Of a stretch of 64,000 bases of DNA, positions 51,655-60,820 are shown one piece after another. The translations under genes and the position numbers were made by a program. The number at the start of each line of letters is the position of its first letter. Positions within the stretch are counted from its first letter, which is position 1. The DNA comes from Bryobacter sp. (lineage in GTDB: Bacteria; Acidobacteriota; Terriglobia; Bryobacterales; Bryobacteraceae): the NCBI GenBank assembly GCA_022843625.1, contig JALHNH010000004.1, forward strand, positions 186,001 through 250,000, in the 5' to 3' direction. The notes beneath the pieces were generated by a model. The model was not told where the DNA came from. It saw nothing but the letters and a program-made list of their open reading frames with translations, and did no database searches.

Positions 51655-54132
51655 GTGCAGAGTTTCCCCAGCTTCGGTATCTACCAGGCCACAGCCCTTC
51701 TCGGCCGTGGCGGAATGGGTAGCGTTTACCTCGCAGACCGCACCGACGGAGTCTTCACCCAACAGGTCGCAATCAAGGTTCTCGCCCAACATCTGGCAGG
51801 TGACGATTTCGAAGCCCGATTCGTGGTCGAGCGTCAACTCCTCGCCCAGATGCAGCACCCCAACATTGTCCGGCTTCTCGACGGTGGTATCAGCGAAGCA
51901 GGTGAGCCCTTCCTGGTCACAGAATTCGTCGAAGGCGTTTCTCTAGACCAATACTGCGACCAGAAGCGCCTGCCGATCCGGGACCGCATCGACCTCTTCC
52001 TGGAAGTCTGCTCTGCTGTTGAACACGCCCACCAAAACCTGGTGGTCCATCGTGACCTCAAACCTTCCAATATTCTCGTCAGCACCAAGGAAGGCCACGT
52101 CAAGCTTCTCGACTTCGGCACCGCCAAGCTGCTGAAAGGCCCGGACGAATCTACTGTTACCGAGGTTATGCTGCTCACACCTCGTTATGCCAGCCCCGAG
52201 CAGCTTCGCAAAGATCCCATCACAACCCGCAGCGATGTCTATTCTCTCGGCATGGTTCTTTATGAACTCCTCAGTGGCCAGCGCCCCTTTGGCAACACCG
52301 GCGAAGTAGTACAGGAACTCGCCCGAGCCTATCAGTATTCCGAAGGCAAGGCCCTGGGCCAGACCGTTACGGGCGAAGATGCGACCAAACGCAGCACGAG
52401 TGAAGGTGACCTCAAGCGCACTCTCTCGGGCGACCTCGCTCTCATATGCTCCAAAGCCCTCGATCACGAACCTGCTCGCCGCTACGCAACTGCCCGCGAG
52501 CTGGCAAACGATCTCGAAGCATATCTGGCCTCAAAACCCATTGCGGCCCGCCCCGCCACCGCCGCCTATCGCACCACCAAATTCCTTCGCCGCAATTGGC
52601 CCTTCGTCACTGCAGCTGCTTTGGTTCTGATCGCGGCTACCGCCGGTCTTTACTCCACCCTAAAAGAGAAGAACCTTGCTGAGCGACGATTCGAAGACGT
52701 ACGCCGCCTCGCCCACTACCAGATCTTCGACCTCTATGACCAGCTCCAGAATGTCCAGGGCACTACTCGATTGCGGGCCGGCATGTCCACAGAAGCGCTG
52801 CGCTATCTCGACGCTCTGGCCGCCGAATCTACCACCGATGAATCTCTCGCCGTTGAACTTGCGCTCGGCTACCTCCGCGTCGGAGACGTTACTGGCAACT
52901 TCGGCGCTCCAACCCTAGGCAATTGGCGCGAAGCCCTCTTGGCTTATCAAAAGGGCATCGCCGCTATCGGTAGATTCCAGAGCTACCCTGCTCGCCGCAC
53001 ACGCACCTGGCTTAGCTACGGCCAAATCAGCTCTCAACTCGCCCTCCAGGTTTCTCCGGAAAGCGCAAAGATACTTGCACCCATCGTTTACGATTTTGAG
53101 GTTCTGGTGCGCGAAGCCCCCAAAGACCCTGAAAATCACCTCCGACTGGGCAAACTCTATCAAGCCGTCGCGCGAGCGCTTCAGACCCGGCAATTCAAAA
53201 ACCAGAGCGAAGACTGGATCGTCAAAGCAAAGGCGTCGTTCGAGAAAGGCCTCGACCTCAAGCCCGATTCCCGGCCGCTGCTCGTTGCGCTTTACCAGCT
53301 TGCGAGTGAGCGTGCCAATTGGGCATCCGAAGGCCAGCCGCAACTTGCAATGCGCTACATGGACGAGGCTGAAATGTGGCACGCCCGCATGCCCCAATCT
53401 CTTCGAAATACCCCTTTGGTACGCCGCTATCGCGCCACCAGCCTCTCATCCAAATCCGCTTCCCTCACCGCCCTTGGCCAACGCGCAGAAGCTCTCAGCG
53501 AGATGAAAGCGGCTGCTGAAATCTTTGAATCGCTTTCAGCCGATTCGAGCAACCTCGCCGCTCAAATGGACCTGATCTCGGTCACTCAAAACCGAAGCAT
53601 TCTTGAGTATGATCTGGGTCTCAAATCCGAATACACGAGGTCCACAGAGCGGTCGATCGTCCTCGCCGAAAACCTCCTCGCGGCCGGCGAAAATCCACGC
53701 GCGGAAGAACTCCGCCTTCGTGCCCTCTACAATCTCAGCTACGCTTACTCCGAACTCAAAGACCCGCGCGCCGATGAAATCCTCAGCAAGACTTTCGCCG
53801 CTCTCGAGCAGCGCTCGAAAAGCCTGCCGAAAGATGTCATGAGCCGGGTGGGGCGGGCCGACCTCTTGCTCAACCTTCGCCACAAAGGTTTTGATCAGCC
53901 CGAGAGAGCGCTCCCCATCGCCCGCGAACTCACCCAGATTGCTCCGGGGGAATTGAACTCCTGGGAACTCCTCGCCGAATCCCATCTTCAACTCAAGCAG
54001 GTTATGGAAGCGATTGGTGCCCTCGAAAAAGGCCTCGCTTGCCTTCCCGCGCCCAAGCCTGGCGAACAACCTTCTGAAATCTACCAGCGCATCACCAAGC
54101 GCATAGCGGACTACCGCTCGAAGCTCAAATAG
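51655..54132 (+). CDS. Transmembrane Ser/Thr protein kinase, first of a tandem pair
   Basis: An 825-residue PknB-type kinase that begins directly with the kinase domain. GRGGMGSVY (17-25), Lys41 in VAIKVL, HRDLKPSN (132-139, Asp134), DFGTAK (153-158), ASPEQL and YELLSGQRPF complete the core. A membrane helix (WPFVTAAALVLIAATAGLY) lies near residue 310-330, followed by a long helical, TPR-like part. The start is GTG with no clear ribosome-binding site, TAAACT lying 9 nt upstream. The following kinase starts 3 nt after the stop and is its close paralogue in length, motifs and order, so a local duplication is likely. It is downstream of an ECF sigma and a membrane protein gene. Confidence 0.9.
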   Translation: MQSFPSFGIYQATALLGRGGMGSVYLADRTDGVFTQQVAIKVLAQHLAGDDFEARFVVERQLLAQMQHPNIVRLLDGGISEAGEPFLVTEFVEGVSLDQYCDQKRLPIRDRIDLFLEVCSAVEHAHQNLVVHRDLKPSNILVSTKEGHVKLLDFGTAKLLKGPDESTVTEVMLLTPRYASPEQLRKDPITTRSDVYSLGMVLYELLSGQRPFGNTGEVVQELARAYQYSEGKALGQTVTGEDATKRSTSEGDLKRTLSGDLALICSKALDHEPARRYATARELANDLEAYLASKPIAARPATAAYRTTKFLRRNWPFVTAAALVLIAATAGLYSTLKEKNLAERRFEDVRRLAHYQIFDLYDQLQNVQGTTRLRAGMSTEALRYLDALAAESTTDESLAVELALGYLRVGDVTGNFGAPTLGNWREALLAYQKGIAAIGRFQSYPARRTRTWLSYGQISSQLALQVSPESAKILAPIVYDFEVLVREAPKDPENHLRLGKLYQAVARALQTRQFKNQSEDWIVKAKASFEKGLDLKPDSRPLLVALYQLASERANWASEGQPQLAMRYMDEAEMWHARMPQSLRNTPLVRRYRATSLSSKSASLTALGQRAEALSEMKAAAEIFESLSADSSNLAAQMDLISVTQNRSILEYDLGLKSEYTRSTERSIVLAENLLAAGENPRAEELRLRALYNLSYAYSELKDPRADEILSKTFAALEQRSKSLPKDVMSRVGRADLLLNLRHKGFDQPERALPIARELTQIAPGELNSWELLAESHLQLKQVMEAIGALEKGLACLPAPKPGEQPSEIYQRITKRIADYRSKLK

Positions 54133-54135
54133 GCC

Positions 54136-56640
54136 ATGCAAAGCTTCCCCAGTTACGGCATCTATCAGGCCATCGGCTTATTGGGCCGCGGCGGCATGGG
54201 CAGCGTCTATCTGGCCGAACGCAACGATGGTCTTTTCTCTCAGCAGGTGGCGGTAAAAGTCCTGGCACAGCACCTCGCAACCGACGACTTTGAAGCCCGC
54301 TTCCTCGTCGAGCGCCAACTCCTGTCGCAGATGCAGCATCCCAACATCGTTCGGCTCCTCGATGGCGGCATCACTTCTGCAGGCGAACCATACCTCGTCA
54401 CTGAATACGTTGATGGCATCGCCCTCGATCAATATTGCGACCACCGCCGCCTCCCCATTGGTGAACGTATCCGCATCTTCCTCGATGTCTGTGCCGCTGT
54501 CGAACACGCCCATCAGAACCTCATCGTCCACCGGGATCTCAAGCCTTCCAATGTCCTGGTCAGCCGCAAGGATGGCCAGGTCAAACTGCTCGACTTCGGC
54601 ACTGCCAAGCTGCTGAAAGGCCGCGAAGAAGCAATTGTCACCGAGGTGATGCTCCTGACTCCGCGCTACGCCAGCCCCGAGCAACTCCGCAAGGATCCCA
54701 TCACCACTCGCAGCGATGTCTACTCTTTGGGGCTAATCCTCTACGAGCTGTTGAGTGGCCAGCGGCCCTTTGGCGAAACCAGTGACATGGTGCAGGAATT
54801 GGCCCGCGCGTACCAATACACAGAGGGCAAAACTCTTGGCAAAACCGTCACTGGCGAAGACGCAGCCCGTCGCGCCACCACCGTGCGCGAACTCGAACGA
54901 AGCCTTACAGGCGACCTCGCCGTCATTTGTGCCAAGGCTCTCGATCATGAGCCTGCCCGCCGCTACGCAAGCCCCCGCGAACTCGCAGACGACCTGGAGT
55001 CCTGGCTCGCATCAAGGCCGGTCAAAGCCCGCCCTGCTACCGCCACCTACCGCGCGTCCAAATTCCTGCGCCGCAACTGGGCACTCTCTCTGGCAACTCT
55101 GCTGATCCTCATTGCAATCATTAGCGGAACCCTGGGCACCATCCGCGAAAAGCGCATCGCCGAACGCCGTTTTGAAGACGTCCGACGCCTGGCCCGCTAT
55201 CAGATTTTCGATCTCTACGATCAGATGCTCGAGGTGGACGGCACCACCAGAATCCGGGCCGGCATGTCCGCCGAAGCACTCAAATATCTCGACGCCCTCG
55301 CAGACGAAAGCAGGAACAACGAAGCCCTCGCCATCGAACTTGCCTTGGGCTACCAGCGCCTCGGGGATGTAACGGGCAACTACAGCACGCAGAGCCTCGG
55401 CAATTGGAAGCAGGCCTCGCAGCTCTATGAGAAGGGCCTGGCGATACTCGGGCACTTCGAGTCGCCGCAAGCCAAACGCACCAGAGCCATGCTCAACTAC
55501 GCCTATACCGTTGCTCGCAATTCGCTCGACCCGCAACCGCAGTTCCAGAAAACGCTCGAGGCACTGGTCAGGGATTTTAAGGCGACTCTCGCACAAGATC
55601 CACGCAATCCCGAGAACTACCTCAATCTGGGCAAGGCCTACGCAGCGATGGCCCGTACAATCCAGCGGCAACCCAATGCCACGGGCCTCCTCGACCGCGG
55701 AACCGAATTCAGCCGCCAGGCCACCGAAACTCTCGAACAAGGCCTTGAGCGAGATCCCAATTCCAAGCCCATCCTGATCGCGCTCCATATGGTGGCGGGC
55801 GAGCCTCCCAATTGGCTGGCACAAACCAAGCCAGAGGAAGCCCTTCGGTGGGCCAATCAAGCCGAAATGTGGCGGCTGCGCCTTCCAGAGAGCACACGAA
55901 ACTCGATTGTCGTCAAACGGGATTGGGCCTCGCTGCTTTCTTCTCGCGCCTCAGCCCTTTTCGCAATGGGCGAAAAAGAAGAAGGCCGCAACGAAATGTA
56001 TCGAGCGCTCAAGATCTTTGAAGGCATGGCTTCCGATCCCGACAACGTTACCGCAAAGAATGATCTCTACACCGTTCTGCATAACCTGTCGCTGCTCGAA
56101 GACGAACTCAACCATTCAAAAGAATTTCTCGAAATCTCCGAGAGAATGCTGGTACTGGCCGAAGAGTTGCTCCGCCTCAGTCGAACTCCCCGTATGAGTT
56201 TCTATATTCAAAATGCGCTGGGCAATCTCTGCTATGCATACTCGGCAGCGAAGGACCCGCGCGCGGATGCCACACTCGCTCGCACCTTCGCTATTCTCGA
56301 AAAACAAGCGAAAGAACAGCCCAAAGACACCAACAGCCGCGCCACCATGGCCGATCTGCTCCTCAACCTTGCCCATCCCGGCTACAACCAGGCAGACAAG
56401 GCTCTGGCTTACGCCAACGAAATTATTGCCATTGTGCCCGGCGAATTTAACGGCTGGGAACTCGTCTCGATGGCCCACTTCAACCTCAAAAACTATGCCG
56501 AAGCCATCGCTGCGCTCGAGAAAACCATCAGCCTTATCCCTGCCCCAAAACCCGGCCAAACCCCCTCTGGTCTTTACCTGAAACTCAATGAGCGTCTCGC
56601 CCGTTACCGCACAAAGTTGGCCACAGCCGCTCTCCAGTAA
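54136..56640 (+). CDS. Transmembrane Ser/Thr protein kinase, second of a tandem pair
   Basis: An 834-residue paralogue of the preceding kinase. It shares MQSFPSYGIYQAIGLLGRGG at the N-terminus, Lys41 (VAVKVL), HRDLKPSN, DFGTAKLLKG and YELLSGQRPFGE, the segment after the membrane helix (RFEDVRRLARYQIFDLYDQM) and the C-terminal ALEKTISLIPAPKPGQTP. The membrane helix is WALSLATLLILIAIISGTLG. The outer TPR-like region has diverged more than the kinase domain, which suggests different ligands or partners. The 3' end overlaps a convergent EcsC-like gene by 37 bp. Confidence 0.9.
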   Translation: MQSFPSYGIYQAIGLLGRGGMGSVYLAERNDGLFSQQVAVKVLAQHLATDDFEARFLVERQLLSQMQHPNIVRLLDGGITSAGEPYLVTEYVDGIALDQYCDHRRLPIGERIRIFLDVCAAVEHAHQNLIVHRDLKPSNVLVSRKDGQVKLLDFGTAKLLKGREEAIVTEVMLLTPRYASPEQLRKDPITTRSDVYSLGLILYELLSGQRPFGETSDMVQELARAYQYTEGKTLGKTVTGEDAARRATTVRELERSLTGDLAVICAKALDHEPARRYASPRELADDLESWLASRPVKARPATATYRASKFLRRNWALSLATLLILIAIISGTLGTIREKRIAERRFEDVRRLARYQIFDLYDQMLEVDGTTRIRAGMSAEALKYLDALADESRNNEALAIELALGYQRLGDVTGNYSTQSLGNWKQASQLYEKGLAILGHFESPQAKRTRAMLNYAYTVARNSLDPQPQFQKTLEALVRDFKATLAQDPRNPENYLNLGKAYAAMARTIQRQPNATGLLDRGTEFSRQATETLEQGLERDPNSKPILIALHMVAGEPPNWLAQTKPEEALRWANQAEMWRLRLPESTRNSIVVKRDWASLLSSRASALFAMGEKEEGRNEMYRALKIFEGMASDPDNVTAKNDLYTVLHNLSLLEDELNHSKEFLEISERMLVLAEELLRLSRTPRMSFYIQNALGNLCYAYSAAKDPRADATLARTFAILEKQAKEQPKDTNSRATMADLLLNLAHPGYNQADKALAYANEIIAIVPGEFNGWELVSMAHFNLKNYAEAIAALEKTISLIPAPKPGQTPSGLYLKLNERLARYRTKLATAALQ

Positions 56641-57392
56641 GGTGCCATCTCCCGCCCCGCATAAGCCGTAAACCCAATCTCGCTCATCTCACCCAGCGTC
56701 TTTGAATAGTGTTCGAGAATCGGGTCGGTCCACATCTGTTTTCCACACCTCAGAGTATTGAGCGCAACAGCTGTAGAAACTTCCATCAGGGGTTTTTTCT
56801 GTGCCGCTGCAATGCTCTTGAGTTGCTCCCAGTCCGCCTCAACCTTCTCCCGGTTTGCGACTACCTTTTTGAGCGACTCCCACTCTCGCATCAGTGCTGC
56901 GCGATTCAGTGGAGGAGTATTGAAGCTCTCTGCCAGATGCCCGCTGCCGCGCTCCAACCCGTCCAGCAAATCCGTCACGCTACGCACAGACTCAGCCCCC
57001 GTCAGCCAGCCTTCTTTCTCCAGTGTCGAGGCGATCTCGCTCAACAACTTGCCGCCCGCTCCAGACACATCCGCCATCCCGGCCAGCACCCAGACCGGTG
57101 AGGCATGAAACACGGCCAGCGACAGAATATCGATGCCATTGCCAGCCGTCCGCCGCACGAGAAAGTCCTCCGGCAACGCATCGGCCGATTGGTAAGCACC
57201 CTCCACCTTGCCCACCTTTTCGATTAGAAAGCGCAGGGTCTGATCGACAATCGACTGGTAGAGCCGCGTCCGTCTGAAATTCGGAGGCAGCGTGATTTCG
57301 CCACCCTCACGCAAAAGGCCCGCACTGAGAGCAGTGAGGGCCCGTAAGCTGCGTTCCGGCAGACTCAACAAATAACTAGCGGGTCTTTTCAT
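56604..57392 (-). CDS. EcsC family-like protein
   Basis: A 262-residue protein resembling EcsC. Supporting stretches are [60 protein letters not shown] and [20 protein letters not shown]. EcsC proteins accompany some ABC transporters; their role is unclear. The ATG at 57392 is chosen: it lies inside the end of the ABC ATPase gene (17-nt overlap) with GAGAAGG upstream. A longer start at 57503 would overlap that gene by more than 120 nt with unlikely sequence. The 3' end overlaps the convergent kinase gene by 37 bp. Confidence 0.6.
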   Translation of the reverse strand: MKRPASYLLSLPERSLRALTALSAGLLREGGEITLPPNFRRTRLYQSIVDQTLRFLIEKVGKVEGAYQSADALPEDFLVRRTAGNGIDILSLAVFHASPVWVLAGMADVSGAGGKLLSEIASTLEKEGWLTGAESVRSVTDLLDGLERGSGHLAESFNTPPLNRAALMREWESLKKVVANREKVEADWEQLKSIAAAQKKPLMEVSTAVALNTLRCGKQMWTDPILEHYSKTLGEMSEIGFTAYAGREMAPYWRAAVANFVR

Positions 57393-58116
57393 CCTTCTCG
57401 ACTTTGCCATCACGGACATGAATGATACGGTGCGCATGCATCGCCACATCCAGTTCGTGCGTAACGAGAATGATTGTATTTCCCAGCGAGTACAGGCGTT
57501 CAAACAGAGCCATGATTTCCACGCTCGTCGTCGAGTCGAGGTTACCAGTGGGTTCGTCGGCGAGCAGAATTGAAGGGTTGTTCACGAGAGCCCGTGCAAT
57601 CGCCACACGCTGACGCTGTCCACCCGAAAGCTCGTTCGGCTTGTGGTACATGCGCTTCCCAAGGTCTACCTGCTCAAGGCACTGCTTGGCCCGTTCCAGA
57701 CGCTGAGCTTGGGTAAAGCCGGCATAAATCAGCGGCAATTCGACGTTGTGCAAAGCCGACGCGCGAGGCAGCAGGTTGAAGCTCTGAAACACAAAGCCAA
57801 TTTCCTTATTCCGAATCCGCGCCAACTCATCGTCCGACATCGAACTCACCAGGCTGCCGTTGATGTAATAGTCACCCGAACTCGGCGTATCGAGACACCC
57901 AATCAGGTTCATCAAGGTGGACTTGCCAGAGCCCGAAGGGCCCATGATCGCCACGTACTCGCCACGTTTGATCTCGATATCCGTACCGTTGACGGCGTTA
58001 ATTACCTGATCACCCATGACATAGGTTTTTTTCAGGTCATAGGTCCGGATAACGATTCCGTCGCGCTTGAGTTGCTCGCCGCGAATTTTCGGGTCCGTGG
58101 CTACGGCAGTGGACAT
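57376..58116 (-). CDS. ABC transporter ATP-binding protein (MacB/LolD type)
   Basis: A 246-residue ATPase of the MacB/LolD group. Walker A is GPSGSGKST, the signature is [15 protein letters not shown], Walker B is [14 protein letters not shown] and the H-loop is [12 protein letters not shown]. The preceding gene (4 nt upstream) codes for a MacA-like adaptor. The FtsX-type permease that such ATPases need is not next to it, and the following gene is EcsC-like. The permease may be encoded elsewhere. Export of a peptide, lipid or antibiotic is inferred. Confidence 0.93.
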   Translation of the reverse strand: MSTAVATDPKIRGEQLKRDGIVIRTYDLKKTYVMGDQVINAVNGTDIEIKRGEYVAIMGPSGSGKSTLMNLIGCLDTPSSGDYYINGSLVSSMSDDELARIRNKEIGFVFQSFNLLPRASALHNVELPLIYAGFTQAQRLERAKQCLEQVDLGKRMYHKPNELSGGQRQRVAIARALVNNPSILLADEPTGNLDSTTSVEIMALFERLYSLGNTIILVTHELDVAMHAHRIIHVRDGKVEKDEKTR

Positions 58117-58119
58117 GGG

Positions 58120-59541
58120 TTAGCTTCCCGCCTTCGTTGTGGTCTTGTTATCTACTTTAACCTGTGTCTCGTTGCGAAGGGTCCGAATTGCCTTGTAGGA
58201 GCCCGTAATTATCTCTTCGCCTTCTCCAAGGCCGCTGGTCACTTCAATTTCGGTGGCACCGGTAATGCCCGTCTCCACTTTTTTGTAGCTAGCCTGGCCA
58301 TTTTTCACCACAAACACGCCTTGAATTTCTTCCTTGCCGGCCTTGATTTCAGCTGGGCTCTCCGTCTCGGGCTTCTTCTCACCAGGCTTGACAGCAGCAA
58401 GATCGCCCTTTTGGCGAACTGTCAGCGCCTGTATCGGAATCGACAGCGCTTTAGGCCGCGTGGCAGTAGTAATGCGAGCCGTACAGGACAAACCCGGACG
58501 AATTTCCTCGGGAGGAGCTTCGAGCGCAACAACCACCTTAAAGTCCTTGGCTTCCTGCGAAGAAATCGCGCTTTGCGACGCGGCAAGTCCCGTGGAACGC
58601 AGAATGGCCGTATTCCCAATCTCGATCACCTTGCCGACAAACTTCTTGCCCGGAATTGCGTCAATTGTCACTTCCGTCTTCTGACCCAGCGACACATTCA
58701 CAATATCGGTTTCATCGACTTTTACCTCGGCGGTGATAATCGACATATCGGCAATCGTCATAATCAGGCTGGCTGCAGAGTTTTGAATACCAGGTACAAC
58801 CGTTTCACCCACACGCACGGGCAAGTTCGTCACAACACCGTCAATGGGGCTGGTGGCGAAGGTGCGCTGCAATACGTCGGCAGCAGAACGGAGATTGGCC
58901 TGGCTCGCAGCAACCCGCTTCTGCGCGGCGTTCAACTGCGCTGACTGCTGTGTACGGGCAGCCCGCAACTGGTTTACCCGAGCTTCAGCCTCGCGAATCG
59001 CCGCCTGATTCGATTCATAAGTGCTCTTCTTCGTCTCATACTCTTGCCGCGCAATCAGCTTCTCTTCAAAAAGCTGTTTGGCACGGTCATAATCGAGCCG
59101 GGATCGCTCGGCATCTGCCTTCGCCCGATCAATCGAAGCCTGCGCCGACTTGATGTTCTCATCCGCCGCAAGCAGTCCCGATTCCGTCGCCGAAGATTCC
59201 GCCTCAGACGTCGCCACATTCGCGCGCTGTGCCGCAAGCTGGGCTTCCGGCTGCACCGATTCCAGCTTGGCAAGCTGCTGGCCCTTGCGCACGCGCTGGC
59301 CTTCCACTACGTTGATCTCAGTGATTCGCGAGGGTGCATTCGCATTCGAACCAATATTGATATAGTTGCGAGGCTTGATTTCACCCGAGGCAGTAACCAG
59401 CGACACCAAGTCCTGGCGCGACACCATGGCCGTTGTCACGGACACGATCGCATTCTGCTTCATTTTGTAATTCGCAAAGGCGGCCACTCCACCGATTGCT
59501 ACGACGCCAAGGCCGATGGCGACTTTCCACTTAGTTTTCAA
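58120..59541 (-). CDS. MacA-like periplasmic adaptor (membrane fusion protein)
   Basis: A 473-residue adaptor with an N-terminal membrane anchor (KVAIGLGVVAIGGVAAFANY), a lipoyl/barrel part (INIGSNANAPSRITEINVVE, GQRVRKGQQLAKLES), a long coiled-coil hairpin (about 90-205, rich in Ala, Glu and Arg) and then SPIDGVVTNLPVRVGETVVP and VDETDIVNVSLGQKTEVTID. This is the MacA plan for tripartite efflux with an ABC ATPase and TolC. The start is TTG with CTGGGAG about 7 nt upstream. The ATPase gene follows after 3 nt. A perfect palindrome lies at 59598-59613 upstream. Confidence 0.9.
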   Translation of the reverse strand: MKTKWKVAIGLGVVAIGGVAAFANYKMKQNAIVSVTTAMVSRQDLVSLVTASGEIKPRNYINIGSNANAPSRITEINVVEGQRVRKGQQLAKLESVQPEAQLAAQRANVATSEAESSATESGLLAADENIKSAQASIDRAKADAERSRLDYDRAKQLFEEKLIARQEYETKKSTYESNQAAIREAEARVNQLRAARTQQSAQLNAAQKRVAASQANLRSAADVLQRTFATSPIDGVVTNLPVRVGETVVPGIQNSAASLIMTIADMSIITAEVKVDETDIVNVSLGQKTEVTIDAIPGKKFVGKVIEIGNTAILRSTGLAASQSAISSQEAKDFKVVVALEAPPEEIRPGLSCTARITTATRPKALSIPIQALTVRQKGDLAAVKPGEKKPETESPAEIKAGKEEIQGVFVVKNGQASYKKVETGITGATEIEVTSGLGEGEEIITGSYKAIRTLRNETQVKVDNKTTTKAGS

Positions 59542-59597
59542 CGGTAACTCCCAGAAGATCAGACGACAAAATTTGTTAAGAAGTTCAAAAAGTGTGA

Positions 59598-59613
59598 TCT
59601 CTGAGTTCAGAGA
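59598..59613. promoter_or_regulatory. Palindrome upstream of the MacA-like operon
   Basis: TCTCTGA-GT-TCAGAGA is a perfect 7-bp dyad with a 2-nt spacer, about 57 nt before the TTG start of the MacA-like gene. No T-run follows it on either strand, so an operator is likelier than a terminator. No regulator gene is adjacent. The surrounding 109-bp gap holds nothing else I can support. Confidence 0.45.
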
Positions 59614-59650
59614 CGCTTAAATCGTCTTCACATTACAGGATGACACAGCT

Positions 59651-59929
59651 TTATTTGCCCTTCAGCCACTTAATACTGGTCGGCTGCTTGGCCGAACACG
59701 CCATCGAGTTCGTCATCCCCGACGCAATCATGGCGCAAGCATTATCCACCGCGGTCCGCATCGCCAGCTCTTCGGTCGCGCCAAGCGCCGTCCGGCAATT
59801 GGATCTGCCCTCAAACTCCATGCACACCTCCACCCGGAACTGGCTGTAGGACATAGAGTTATAAAACAGGGCCGCAATAAAACCAATCGCTGCCAGGACG
59901 ATCATTGCGCCCCACTTAAGATTTTTCAC
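59651..59929 (-). CDS. Small single-pass membrane protein, unknown function
   Basis: A 92-residue protein. A membrane helix (KWGAMIVLAAIGFIAALFYN) near the N-terminus is followed by a small outer domain with four Cys (VCMEFEGRSNCRTALGATEE, NACAMIASGMTNSMACSAKQ), probably two disulfides. I recognise no named family. The start is GTG with GGGAG about 7 nt upstream. It begins 12 nt after the accA stop and is probably in the dnaE-accA transcript. Confidence 0.6.
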   Translation of the reverse strand: MKNLKWGAMIVLAAIGFIAALFYNSMSYSQFRVEVCMEFEGRSNCRTALGATEELAMRTAVDNACAMIASGMTNSMACSAKQPTSIKWLKGK

Positions 59930-59941
59930 AACTGAACTCCC

Positions 59942-60817
59942 TTAGGAACTAAAAAACGGGGCCATCTGCCGAAACTTCTGATACCGCTGCTCCACCAATC
60001 CTGCCGCATCCAGCGTCGCGAGCTCGCCCAACGCCTTCCGAATCGATGCCCCTAACAACTCTGCCGCGGCATCGTGATCCTCTTGCGCCCCGCCCTCAGG
60101 TTCCTCTACGATTTCGTCAATGATTCCGCGCTCCAGCAAATCCGGTGCCGTCAGCTTCAGCGCCGCTGCCGCAAGTTCCGCTTTGGCTGAATCGCGCCAG
60201 ATGATCGCCGCGCAGCTCTCCGGCGAAATCACGCTGTAATAGCTGTTCTCCATCATCAGGATCTTGTTGCCCACGCCCATACCGAGCGCCCCGCCAGATC
60301 CACCTTCCCCGATCACCACAACAATCACCGGCACACCAAGCCTTGCCATCTCGCGCAAGTTGTAGGCAATCGCCTCAGCCTGGCCACGCTCTTCGGCATC
60401 GATTCCGGGATAAGCTCCAGGAGTATCGATAAAGGTAACGATGGGCCGCTTGAACTTGTTGGCCATCTTCATCAGCCGCATCGCCTTGCGATAACCCTCT
60501 GGTTTGGGCATGCCAAAGTTTCGGGCCAGTTTTTGCTTGGTATCACGGCCTTTTTGTTGCCCAATCACCATCACGGGCTTGCCGTCCAGAAAAGCGTATC
60601 CGCCTACGATTGCCAAATCATCGCCATAAGCCCTGTCGCCGTGCAACTCGGCAAAATCAGTAAAAATACGGTTGATGTAGTCCTCGGCATGAGGCCGCTT
60701 CGGGTGCCGGGCTAGCTGCACGCGCTTATACGAGGCGTTGGTCTCGATGGAGACAGGCGCCGGAGCGCTCTCGGGATGTAGCGCGTGGATCCGCGCTGTG
60801 ATGTCAGAATTGGCCAT
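59942..60817 (-). CDS. accA: Acetyl-CoA carboxylase carboxyltransferase subunit alpha
   Basis: A 291-residue AccA, which with AccD transfers the carboxyl group from biotin to acetyl-CoA to make malonyl-CoA for fatty-acid synthesis. Hallmarks are [80 protein letters not shown] and [17 protein letters not shown]. It is slightly shorter than the E. coli protein (319). It starts 3 nt after the dnaE stop, the common dnaE-accA order. Confidence 0.97.
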   Translation of the reverse strand: MANSDITARIHALHPESAPAPVSIETNASYKRVQLARHPKRPHAEDYINRIFTDFAELHGDRAYGDDLAIVGGYAFLDGKPVMVIGQQKGRDTKQKLARNFGMPKPEGYRKAMRLMKMANKFKRPIVTFIDTPGAYPGIDAEERGQAEAIAYNLREMARLGVPVIVVVIGEGGSGGALGMGVGNKILMMENSYYSVISPESCAAIIWRDSAKAELAAAALKLTAPDLLERGIIDEIVEEPEGGAQEDHDAAAELLGASIRKALGELATLDAAGLVEQRYQKFRQMAPFFSS

Positions 60818-60820
60818 TGG

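Noticed and set aside
57643..58944. Long open frame (433 codons) on the plus strand across the ABC ATPase and MacA-like genes
   Set aside because: Antisense shadow of two well-supported genes; the translation is rich in His, Arg and Asn and has no domain.
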